The position numbers were made by a program, and so were the translations under genes. Under the pieces are notes generated by a model that was given only the letters and a program-made list of their open reading frames with translations, did no database searches and was not told the DNA's origin. A stretch of DNA of 6,649 nucleotides from Bergeyella zoohelcum (lineage in GTDB: Bacteria; Bacteroidota; Bacteroidia; Flavobacteriales; Weeksellaceae), in contig JAUNHO010000056.1 in the NCBI GenBank assembly GCA_030523905.1, positions 1 to 6,649 of the forward strand, written 5' to 3'. Shown piece after piece: positions 1-5,388 of this stretch (within the stretch, counting starts at the first letter, position 1; each line of letters starts with the position of its first letter).

Positions 1-2
1 TG

Positions 3-740
3 GTCTATCATTTGGCTTCGCTACTTTCTGGGACTTCGGAAAAACAGCCACTCTATGCGTGGAAACTTAATTTGGAGCCGTTATTACATTTTTGTGAAAT
101 GGCAAAAGACGGGCTACTGAAAAAGATATTTTGGCCGAGTTCTATCGCTGTTTTTGGGAAAGGTATTCCGAAAGAAAATGTGGGGCAAGATGTAGTACTG
201 AACCCAACTACGGTCTATGGAATTTCTAAATTAGCAGGAGAAAAATGGTGCGAATATTACTTTGATAAATACGGAGTAGATGTGCGTAGTATCCGTTATC
301 CAGGGCTTATTTCTTGGAAAACACCAGCAGGTGGAGGTACTACGGACTATGCCGTGGAAATTTATTACAAGGCAATAGAGGAGGGCAGATACACAAGTTT
401 CATCTCTGAAAATACTGCGATGCCGATGCTCTATATGGACGATGCCATTGCTGCAACTTTGAAGTTAATGCAAGCTCCAAAAGAAAATATTTCTGTGAGA
501 AGTTCGTATAATTTGGGTGGACTTAGTTTTACGCCAAAGGAATTAGCCGAGGAAATAAAAAAGGAAATCCCTACTTTTGAAATAGATTATCAACCAGATT
601 TCAGACAGGCTATTGCAGATTCTTGGCCAGCGTCCATAGATGATTCTGTGGCGAAAAAAGATTGGGGACTCACCTACGAATTTGATACCACAGCAATGAC
701 AAAAGAGATGCTGAAAAACCTAAAAGTAAAATTAGGATAG
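3..740 (+). CDS. tdh: L-threonine 3-dehydrogenase, SDR/epimerase type, 5'-truncated by window edge
   Basis: This enzyme oxidises L-threonine to 2-amino-3-ketobutyrate with NAD+, the first step of threonine breakdown to glycine and acetyl-CoA or to aminoacetone, in the cytoplasm. The frame is open from base 3 and ends at TAG 738-740, giving 245 visible residues. Family members are about 310-320 residues, so roughly 70-75 N-terminal residues, including the Rossmann GxxGxxG, lie outside the window. Visible motifs (first residue encoded at base 3) are PSSIAVFG at 45-52, the SDR catalytic VYGISK at 71-76 (Tyr at 216-218, Lys at 228-230), the substrate-loop GGGTTDYA at 110-117, PMLYMDDA at 141-148 and SWPASIDD at 207-214. 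These are hallmarks of the epimerase-like TDH family, which is unrelated to the zinc-dependent E. coli Tdh. The usual partner, 2-amino-3-ketobutyrate CoA ligase (kbl), is not visible. An in-frame TTG at base 12 is not a real start, because conserved sequence continues upstream of it. A generic NAD-dependent epimerase is the alternative, but the GGGTTDYA and SWP motifs make it unlikely. Confidence 0.93.
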   Translation, partial: VYHLASLLSGTSEKQPLYAWKLNLEPLLHFCEMAKDGLLKKIFWPSSIAVFGKGIPKENVGQDVVLNPTTVYGISKLAGEKWCEYYFDKYGVDVRSIRYPGLISWKTPAGGGTTDYAVEIYYKAIEEGRYTSFISENTAMPMLYMDDAIAATLKLMQAPKENISVRSSYNLGGLSFTPKELAEEIKKEIPTFEIDYQPDFRQAIADSWPASIDDSVAKKDWGLTYEFDTTAMTKEMLKNLKVKLG

Positions 741-823
741 TATTAAAGTTAATTTTGGTTAATATTTTTAATATATTGAAAATTAGCTATTTGCAATATT
801 AAAGTTAAAATATACTTTAAGTA

Positions 824-856
824 AAAAAAACTTGTTCTAAATGAGCAAGTTTTTTT
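824..856 (+). terminator. Rho-independent terminator of the threonine dehydrogenase gene
   Basis: A 14 bp stem pairs 824-837 with 843-856 around the loop TAAAT (838-842). The core is ACTTGTTC pairing with GAGCAAGT, flanked by an A-run and a T-run. One pair (835/845) is T with G. It is a U-G wobble in a + transcript but would be an A-C mismatch in a - transcript, so the hairpin is better suited to the + strand. It sits 83 bp past the dehydrogenase stop codon. Confidence 0.85.
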
Positions 857-891
857 ATAAATATACCAATATAAAAGGATAATTATAAATT

Positions 892-925
892 AAAAAGGTA
901 ATAGATTTTTTTCCATTACCTTTTT
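892..925 (-). terminator. Rho-independent terminator of the clpS transcript
   Basis: Perfect arms AAAAAGGTAAT (892-902) and ATTACCTTTTT (915-925) lie 3 bp past the clpS stop codon. Read on the minus strand the stem gains three more pairs (G-U, G-C, A-U), leaving an AAAAAA loop. On the + strand the same first position is an A-C mismatch. The polarity therefore favours termination of leftward transcripts from clpS, while the T-run on either side would allow some bidirectional use. Confidence 0.85.
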
Positions 926-928
926 CTA

Positions 929-1237
929 TTATTGTATTTCAGCGGTTAGCCCTCGTGAAATCAGTTTTTCGTACATAGGTTTTAGGATTTCTGTACTTCC
1001 AGTTTTCACGGTGCATTTTCCTTTATAATGTACCAGCATTGTACATTGCTCTGCCTGTTCCTGAGTATGCCCACATATCATTATGAGGCTATCTATCACA
1101 AAATCAAAGGTGTTAAAATCGTCATTCCAAAGTACCAAACGGCTTTCTTCATCGGTTTCATCTAAAACCAAAACTTCCTCATCATACTCACGATGTGGGC
1201 GGTCTTGGTTACTGATATTGCTAAATTTTCTATTCAT
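929..1237 (-). CDS. clpS: ATP-dependent Clp protease adaptor protein ClpS
   Basis: ClpS delivers proteins with destabilising N-terminal residues (N-end rule substrates) to the ClpAP-type protease and alters ClpA substrate choice; it is cytoplasmic. The 102-residue protein has a disordered acidic N-terminal tail (about 1-32) and then the ClpS fold. The fold shows LVLWNDDFNTFDFVI at 34-48, whose Asn38-Asp39 correspond to the residues that bind the substrate alpha-amino group, and VHYKGK at 69-74, whose His70 matches the third ligand-binding residue. Length fits the family (about 100 aa). The ATG at 1237-1235 follows the TAA of the upstream CNNM gene with no base between, so it is read from the same mRNA and probably depends on translational coupling. 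No separate promoter or ribosome binding site is evident. The cognate ClpA/ClpC ATPase is not in the window. Confidence 0.95.
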   Translation of the reverse strand: MNRKFSNISNQDRPHREYDEEVLVLDETDEESRLVLWNDDFNTFDFVIDSLIMICGHTQEQAEQCTMLVHYKGKCTVKTGSTEILKPMYEKLISRGLTAEIQ

Positions 1238-2590
1238 TTATGCTTCATTATTTTCGGTAGCTTCCTCTGATGGAAAATTAAAAATAAGTTCCACCAATTC
1301 TACACTTTTATTATTCATTCTCAGGATTTTGAAATGATAATTATTCAAATCAAACTCTTGATTTTCTTCTGGAATATCCTGCAATTCGTGGAGAATAAAC
1401 CCTGCCAAAGTATTGAACTCGCCCTCCTCCGAAAGTGGGAATTTTTTAGGTAAAAACTCATTGATTTCGTCCAAGGGTTGGGTTGCCTGAACCCAAAAAG
1501 TATTCGGCTGTACTTCATCTACGACTTTCTCTTCCTCGTCTTCTTCGTCTTGGATTTCGCCAACCAATTCCTCCAAAATATCTTCCAAAGTAATGAGACC
1601 TTCTGTACCTCCAAACTCATCAATTACGATGGCAAGATGCTGTTTTTTCTGCTGGAAAATCTTCATCAAATCGGATATTTTTTTGCTTCCAACTACGAAA
1701 AATGCTTCTCTCATCAGCCTTTCCAAGTCATCGTGAGATATTCCGCCTTTCCTTTTAATGTATTCTCTGATGATTTCTTTGGTATAAAAAACCCCGATAA
1801 TATTATCAATAGAATCCTGATAAACAGGGATACGAGAGTAGCCACTATCCATTATTTGGCTAATGATGTCTTCCACAGAATCTTCTATATCTATGGATAA
1901 AATATTTTGCCTAGGTACCATTATTTGTTTTGCGGAATGGTCGGTAAAATCAAAGGCATTTTTGATGATTTCATAATTTTCTTCCTGTATTTCCCCAGAA
2001 TCCGCAGATTGTTTTACCAATAATTGCAATTCTTCTGTAGAGTGGATTTCATTTTCCGATGCTGGGTGGATTTTTATCAGTCTCAAAAAAGCATTGGAAA
2101 AAGAGTTCATCAGCCAGATAAATGGTCGGAAAATATTGTAAAACAACCGAAGAGGTGTAGCGATAACCAGTGTAGTCTCCTCCGATTTTCTAATGGCAAT
2201 GGACTTCGGTACCAGTTCCCCAAAGACAATGTGCATTATTGTAATAATTAAGAAACTGAGAACCAAAGAGATAGTGGTAATAGTAGCCTCGCCTACCTGC
2301 ATACTAAAATATCTAAAAGCATCTTCTATAATGTGGTGTAAGGCACTTTCTCCTACCCAACCCAATGCCAACGAAGCCAATGTGATACCTAGCTGAGTAG
2401 CAGAGAGATACGCATCTAAATTCTTGATGATATGCTCTGCTTGTTTCGCCATTGAGTTGCCTTCTGCGGCTTTGATTTGAATTTGTGAATAACGAACTTT
2501 CACTATTGAAAACTCGGCGGCTACGAAAAAACCATTGAGAAGGACTAATAATACTGCAATTAAAAGTTTCACCAAACTATCGGGGTCCAT
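1238..2590 (-). CDS. CNNM/CBS-domain membrane protein (hemolysin family, CorB/CorC-like ion transporter)
   Basis: This 450-residue protein has the three-part layout of the CNNM (DUF21-CBS-CorC_HlyC) family, inner-membrane proteins linked to Mg2+ transport or homeostasis; the substrate here is not proven. The DUF21 membrane domain spans about 1-190. It has an N-terminal helix (7-25), NGFFVAAEFSIVKVR at 19-33, SATQLGITLASLALGW at 63-78, a hydrophobic helix at about 104-122 and FGELVPKSIA at 123-132. A paired CBS (Bateman) domain follows at about 218-346, with IMVPR at 223-227 and DEFGGTEGLITLEDILEEL at 324-342. A very acidic linker (346-359) leads to the transporter-associated domain (about 362-440). 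The ATG at 2590-2588 starts with the family's short lead into the first helix. A -7 box lies 52 bp upstream. Downstream, clpS begins immediately after the stop. GldE of the gliding machinery shares this layout, but none of its usual neighbours (gldD, ssb, mutY) is present, so I prefer a general CNNM transporter. The old label 'hemolysin' does not imply a toxin. Confidence 0.92.
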   Translation of the reverse strand: MDPDSLVKLLIAVLLVLLNGFFVAAEFSIVKVRYSQIQIKAAEGNSMAKQAEHIIKNLDAYLSATQLGITLASLALGWVGESALHHIIEDAFRYFSMQVGEATITTISLVLSFLIITIMHIVFGELVPKSIAIRKSEETTLVIATPLRLFYNIFRPFIWLMNSFSNAFLRLIKIHPASENEIHSTEELQLLVKQSADSGEIQEENYEIIKNAFDFTDHSAKQIMVPRQNILSIDIEDSVEDIISQIMDSGYSRIPVYQDSIDNIIGVFYTKEIIREYIKRKGGISHDDLERLMREAFFVVGSKKISDLMKIFQQKKQHLAIVIDEFGGTEGLITLEDILEELVGEIQDEEDEEEKVVDEVQPNTFWVQATQPLDEINEFLPKKFPLSEEGEFNTLAGFILHELQDIPEENQEFDLNNYHFKILRMNNKSVELVELIFNFPSEEATENNEA

Positions 2591-2619
2591 ATTGTACTGA
2601 TTATAAATATTTTAGTTGT

Positions 2620-2650
2620 TTATCTTTAATAGATTAAAGGGCAAAGATAA
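2620..2650. repeat. Overlapping inverted repeats around the predicted CNNM transcription start
   Basis: TTATCTTT (2620-2627) is the inverse complement of AAAGATAA (2643-2650). Nested inside and partly overlapping is CTTTAAT-AG-ATTAAAG (2624-2639). The right outer arm contains most of the -7 box and the inner palindrome covers the predicted start site, so this could be an operator. In such AT-rich DNA it may also be chance. Confidence 0.35.
2642..2649 (-). promoter_or_regulatory. Putative Bacteroidota -7 promoter box for the CNNM-clpS operon
   Basis: On the minus strand this reads TATCTTTG, a full match to the TAnnTTTG -7 consensus of the Bacteroidota primary sigma factor, followed by C as is often seen. 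It would place the transcription start near 2636, giving a leader of about 45 nt before the ATG at 2590. No convincing TTTG/TTG -33 element is seen at the expected spacing, so the call rests on the -7 box and its position alone. Confidence 0.5.
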
Positions 2651-2680
2651 TAAAAAAAATAATAAACCTATTTTAGGGTT
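2650..2680 (-). terminator. Weak putative terminator after the thioredoxin-fold gene
   Basis: On the minus strand, AACCCTAAAATAGGTT (2680-2665) can form a short hairpin (CCTA/TAGG extended by AA/TT with a bulged C, loop AAA). It overlaps the stop codon at 2675-2673 and is followed by a T-rich tail down to about 2650. The stem is short, so read-through into the CNNM gene is plausible. Confidence 0.35.
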
Positions 2681-3212
2681 TCCATTGATTAAAAAACACC
2701 TTTACTTTTTCTATATCATAGCCATCGGCGGCTTCCAAAACGGCACTATCTTGTGTATGGATTAGTTTTCCATTTTTATCCAAAACGATGAAAACAGGAT
2801 AGCCGAATTTTTTACCAGGGTCTCCGTAACGGGCAAATACCTTTTCGTTCTTGTTATCTGGCGAGAAATTAAGATGATAATAAAGATAATTTTCATCTAC
2901 GATTTGTTTTAATTCTGGTGTGGTTTGTAAAAAATGATTAAACCTTAGGCACCATATACACCAGTTGCCACCCGCTTGTAGAATGATGTTTTTATTCTCT
3001 TTTTGGGCTTGTTTTATCAGCTCGTTTATTTTTTGTTCGGCATTTTCTTTTGGATTATAGGGCTTCGCTAGTTTTGCTTTTTCCTCGGCTAGTTTTCGCT
3101 TTTTTTCTGCCAATTCTTTTACCTTATCAGCGGTGTTTTTTTCTTGTGCAAAAGCTGAAACACCTGCCAAAATACCGATGGCTAAACTCAATTTTAAGAT
3201 TGTTTTTCTCAT
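2673..3212 (-). CDS. Exported thioredoxin-family protein (CIWC active site) with charged N-terminal spacer
   Basis: This 179-residue protein begins with a clear Sec signal peptide (MRKTILKLSLAIGILAGVSA, probable type I cleavage after about residue 22, AFA-QE), so it should act in the periplasm. Next comes a lysine/glutamate-rich spacer at about 26-75 that looks helical or coiled-coil. The thioredoxin fold follows, with GGNWCIWC at 81-88 holding the redox pair Cys85-Cys88, the cis-proline loop GYPVFIVLDKNGK at 137-149, and a C-terminal helix. It is likely a thiol-disulfide oxidoreductase; reductase versus oxidase direction and partner proteins cannot be told from sequence. The ATG at 3212-3210 gives the complete signal peptide and lies 21 bp downstream of a -7 box. 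It faces away from the acyltransferase gene and precedes the CNNM gene on the same strand with an 82 bp gap that has its own promoter-like box, so it is probably a separate unit. Confidence 0.88.
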   Translation of the reverse strand: MRKTILKLSLAIGILAGVSAFAQEKNTADKVKELAEKKRKLAEEKAKLAKPYNPKENAEQKINELIKQAQKENKNIILQAGGNWCIWCLRFNHFLQTTPELKQIVDENYLYYHLNFSPDNKNEKVFARYGDPGKKFGYPVFIVLDKNGKLIHTQDSAVLEAADGYDIEKVKVFFNQWKP

Positions 3213-3233
3213 TTTTCATTAATTTTGATTGGT

Positions 3234-3241
3234 CAAATATA
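3234..3241 (-). promoter_or_regulatory. Putative -7 promoter box for the thioredoxin-fold gene
   Basis: The minus strand reads TATATTTG, an exact TAnnTTTG match, ending 21 bp before the ATG at 3212. Expected transcription start is around 3227, leaving a leader of roughly 15 nt. No -33 element at proper spacing is apparent. Confidence 0.5.
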
Positions 3242-3283
3242 GTTTTTTCTTTTCAAAAAACGATATTTTTTTTATGATTATCG

Positions 3284-3291
3284 TAAATTTG
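3284..3291 (+). promoter_or_regulatory. Putative -7 promoter box for the acyltransferase-glycosyltransferase operon
   Basis: TAAATTTG matches TAnnTTTG exactly and is followed by CCCCCT and then the ATG at 3298. With a start site about 5-7 nt past the box, transcription would begin at or next to the start codon, implying a leaderless or nearly leaderless mRNA. Its position also argues against the longer in-frame start at 3229, which lies upstream of the box. Confidence 0.5.
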
Positions 3292-3297
3292 CCCCCT

Positions 3298-4179
3298 ATG
3301 AAATTTATTTTTTATCTGCTCAATATCATTTCAAGGCTTCCACTGAAGGTACTTTATCTATTTTCAGACCTTATCTATTTCCTTTGTTATTATGTGGCGG
3401 GATATAGAAAAAAAGTGGTTTGGGAGAACCTAAAAAACGCGTTTCCTGATAAGCCCGATGCGGAACTGAAACAAATCCGAAAAGATTTTTATAAAAATTT
3501 TTCAGACTATATCGTGGAGACTTTGAAGGCTTTTACCATTTCCTCTAATGAGCTGAGAGTGAGGGTACAGCACATTAATCAAGACCTTTTCCAAGAGGCA
3601 AAAGCAGAGGGGCGAAATATAATTCTCTTGGCTGGGCATATCTTCAACTGGGAGTGGTTCAATGCCTTGGCTACGGTGCTTCCGCAGGAGAAAAGTTTTG
3701 CCGTTTATAAGCATATCAATAGCCCTTTTTGGGAGGAAAAAATAAAGGGAATCCGAAATAGATATGGCAACCAAGCACTTGAAGTCAAGGAGATTTCTCG
3801 GCATATTTTGAGTAATCCTAATGACGGAAATTCCATTTATATGTTCGTGGCAGACCAGTCGCCGTATGTTACCAATATCACCTACGGACTGCGGTTTCTT
3901 AATCAGCTTACGCCTGTATTCATCGGCTATGACAAGATTGCCACCAAGAAAGACATCACATTCATCTATTGTGATATGAAGAAGGTAAAACGCGGTTTTT
4001 ATCAGGTTAATTACTATAAAATCCAGCCCGATGGAGAGCGATTTCAGCCGTATGAAGTGGTGCAAAAGTTTCATCAGTTATTAGAAGAAACCATCAGAAA
4101 ACGCCCTGCCAACTGGCTTTGGTCGCACAAACGCTGGAAATACAAACAAGTACTAATAGATAAAGGATTTAAGGAATGA
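3298..4179 (+). CDS. LpxL/HtrB-family lysophospholipid (lipid A late) acyltransferase
   Basis: This is a 293-residue member of the bacterial lipid A biosynthesis acyltransferase family (LpxL/LpxM, also called HtrB/MsbB). These enzymes add a secondary acyl chain to a lipid A precursor at the inner face of the inner membrane. The first 35 residues form a hydrophobic membrane anchor with the family-like ISRLPLKVLYLFSD segment. The catalytic H(x)4E motif is in LLAGHIFNWEWF (His114, Glu119). VADQSP at 184-189 and the C-terminal WLWSHKRWKY at 273-282 match conserved family blocks. An ATG at 3229 in the same frame would add 23 residues, but it lies upstream of the -7 box and outside family similarity, so 3298 is preferred. 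The stop overlaps the next start (ATGA, 4176-4179), so it is translationally coupled to a glycosyltransferase, fitting a glycolipid or lipooligosaccharide role. The exact acceptor is unknown; aminolipid or other lipid acylation is possible in Bacteroidota. Confidence 0.92.
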   Translation: MKFIFYLLNIISRLPLKVLYLFSDLIYFLCYYVAGYRKKVVWENLKNAFPDKPDAELKQIRKDFYKNFSDYIVETLKAFTISSNELRVRVQHINQDLFQEAKAEGRNIILLAGHIFNWEWFNALATVLPQEKSFAVYKHINSPFWEEKIKGIRNRYGNQALEVKEISRHILSNPNDGNSIYMFVADQSPYVTNITYGLRFLNQLTPVFIGYDKIATKKDITFIYCDMKKVKRGFYQVNYYKIQPDGERFQPYEVVQKFHQLLEETIRKRPANWLWSHKRWKYKQVLIDKGFKE

Positions 4180-5159
4180 CACCCACACTCGCCATCGCTA
4201 TACTGAACTGGAACGGAAAACACTGGCTGGAAAAATTCTTGCCGAGCGTTATAAAACATTCCGAAGGGCATTCTATTTTCGTGATTGATAACGCCTCCAC
4301 CGATGATTCCATTCATTTTCTTACGACCAATTTCCCTTCCGTTAAAATCATTCAAAACGCTGGGAATACAGGCTTTGCCAATGGTTACAATGAAGGATTG
4401 AGACAGATTGAAGCAGAGATTTACTGCCTACTAAACTCCGATGTAGAGGTTACGGAAAACTGGACGAAACCTATTCTAAATCTCTTTCAACACAACCCGA
4501 ATATCGCTGCCATTCAGCCTAAAATTTTATCCTATACCGATAAAACAATGTTTGAATTTGCTGGGGCAGGAGGTGGCTTGATAGACCATCTAGGCTACCC
4601 ATATTGCCGTGGGCGAATCTTTGATGTTTTGGAAAAAGACCTTGGGCAATATGACGATGAAACCGAGATTTTCTGGGCATCTGGCTGTGCGATGTTCATC
4701 AGAAGTAAGGATTTTTGGCAACAAAACGGCTTTGACGAACGCTTTTTCGCTCATCAGGAGGAAATAGACCTTTGTTGGCGACTGAAAAATGCTGGGCGAA
4801 CCATTTTCTATACAGGTCAATCGCAGGTGTATCACTACGGAGGTGGCACATTGGCAAAGCAAAATCCGCAGAAAACCTACCTTAATTTCCGAAATAATCT
4901 CTCTATGATGCTGAAAAACTTGCCGTTTCCTAGACTGATTTGGCTGATTTTCATTAGATTATGTTTGGACGGAATTGCAGGGCTTCACCTAGGGCTGAAA
5001 AATGGTTTTCCACATCTTTGGGCAGTGGCAAAGGCTCATTTTGGGTTTTATGCTCAGATTCCTAATACACTGAAACGCCGTAGCAAAAGGCAAATCTCCA
5101 ATTATTACCAAACAAAATGGCTGATTTTTAAGCATTTTTTAGGAGGGAAAAAGCACTGA
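4176..5159 (+). CDS. Glycosyltransferase family 2 protein (GT-A fold, rhamnosyltransferase-like)
   Basis: This 327-residue inverting GT2 enzyme probably transfers a sugar from a nucleotide donor to an envelope glycan or glycolipid at the cytoplasmic face of the inner membrane. Visible elements are NWNG at 11-14, the donor-binding VIDNASTDDS at 36-45, NTGFANGYNEG at 64-74, the metal-binding DxD-like LNSDVE at 86-91 and WASGCAMFIR at 167-176. The acceptor/catalytic block FDERFFAHQEEIDLCWRL is at 186-203 and HYGGGT at 220-225. A hydrophobic stretch at about 253-274 probably attaches it to the membrane, and a basic segment (300-305) follows. The layout resembles WbbL-type rhamnosyltransferases, but donor and acceptor cannot be read from sequence. 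Its ATG overlaps the TGA of the acyltransferase by ATGA, the mark of a two-gene operon. The context suggests lipooligosaccharide or a related glycolipid. Terminator-like hairpins follow the TGA at 5157-5159. Confidence 0.92.
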   Translation: MTPTLAIAILNWNGKHWLEKFLPSVIKHSEGHSIFVIDNASTDDSIHFLTTNFPSVKIIQNAGNTGFANGYNEGLRQIEAEIYCLLNSDVEVTENWTKPILNLFQHNPNIAAIQPKILSYTDKTMFEFAGAGGGLIDHLGYPYCRGRIFDVLEKDLGQYDDETEIFWASGCAMFIRSKDFWQQNGFDERFFAHQEEIDLCWRLKNAGRTIFYTGQSQVYHYGGGTLAKQNPQKTYLNFRNNLSMMLKNLPFPRLIWLIFIRLCLDGIAGLHLGLKNGFPHLWAVAKAHFGFYAQIPNTLKRRSKRQISNYYQTKWLIFKHFLGGKKH

Positions 5160-5196
5160 TTAACGACTGAAAAAAATCTAATGAGCATAAGTTCTA

Positions 5197-5258
5197 AAAC
5201 CGATGCCCATCGGATTTTTTTTTGTGAGCATCGGTTTGGAAACTTGTGGGCATCGGTT
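5197..5258 (+). repeat. Alternative hairpins built from GCATCGG repeats, first with terminator-like T-run
   Basis: AACCGATGCCCA at 5198-5209 can fold on itself (CCGATG/CATCGG, 5200-5205 with 5208-5213, followed by nine Ts at 5215-5223, terminator-like). It can also pair with GCATCGGTTT at 5228-5237 (10 bp, from 5197-5206), or with TGGGCATCGGTT at 5247-5258 (12 bp perfect). The three pairings exclude each other. The region begins about 40 bp after the glycosyltransferase stop. Confidence 0.7.
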
Positions 5259-5280
5259 GTAAAGCCCTTGTAATCGGTAG
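5222..5280 (+). repeat. 22-bp tandem repeat, two good copies and a degenerate third
   Basis: Copy 1 is 5222-5243 and copy 2 is 5244-5265; both follow the pattern TTGTGrGCATCGGTT and then an A/G-rich end. A decayed third copy, TTGTAATCGGTAG, starts at 5268. The core GCATCGGTT is the complement of the upstream AACCGATGC at 5198-5206, so all copies belong to one sequence family. No coding frame runs through it. Confidence 0.65.
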
Positions 5281-5290
5281 TTTTTGAGAT

Positions 5291-5334
5291 GCTGAAAATA
5301 GTGTTATTTAATGAGTGTTTTCAGCTATTTTTTT
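5291..5334 (+). terminator. Rho-independent terminator of the acyltransferase-glycosyltransferase operon
   Basis: The arms GCTGAAAATA (5291-5300) and TGTTTTCAGC (5316-5325) form a 10 bp stem with one T-G wobble and a 15-base loop. A seven-T run follows at 5328-5334. The wobble would be a mismatch on the other strand, so it serves + transcripts, about 130 bp past the glycosyltransferase stop. Confidence 0.8.
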
Positions 5335-5340
5335 ACTCAT

Positions 5341-5375
5341 AAAAAAACTTTGCCAGACTAATATCCAGCAAAGTT
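5341..5375 (-). terminator. Rho-independent terminator of the DEAD-box helicase gene
   Basis: Perfect arms AACTTTGC (5346-5353) and GCAAAGTT (5368-5375) are followed, on the minus strand, by a T-run (A-run 5341-5347 on +). As minus-strand RNA the stem extends to 12 pairs through two G-U wobbles plus G-C and A-U, with loop UAUUAG. On the + strand the wobbles become mismatches. It begins 13 bp past the helicase stop. Confidence 0.85.
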
Positions 5376-5388
5376 GAATGTATTGTTT

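Noticed and set aside
1083..1337. 84-codon open frame on + spanning the clpS/CNNM junction
   Set aside because: It is antisense to both well-supported genes; its Ser/Leu-rich product results from the opposite-strand codons.
1478..1900. 140-codon open frame on + inside the CNNM gene
   Set aside because: It mirrors the CBS-domain coding region of a strongly supported gene; its Phe/Ile/Asn-rich composition is typical of a complementary-strand shadow.
1238..2590. CNNM protein as the gliding motility protein GldE or as a haemolysin toxin
   Set aside because: No gld neighbours are present, and the DUF21-CBS-CorC_HlyC layout is a transporter-like membrane protein; the 'hemolysin' label is historical.
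3229..3297. N-terminal extension of the acyltransferase to the ATG at 3229
   Set aside because: The extra 23 residues are Phe/Ile-rich without family similarity, and the likely promoter -7 box lies downstream of that ATG.
3502..4074. 190-codon open frame on - inside the acyltransferase gene
   Set aside because: It is fully antisense to a gene with clear catalytic motifs, has no recognisable domain, and no promoter or start signal supports it.
5222..5280. Repeats considered as a CRISPR array
   Set aside because: The copies are directly adjacent with a 22-bp period and no unique spacers, only two are well kept, and no cas gene is nearby.
5160..5388. Small coding gene in the 229-bp gap before the helicase terminator
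   Set aside because: The gap is occupied by hairpins and repeats, and no plausible start with an open frame of useful length is visible on either strand.
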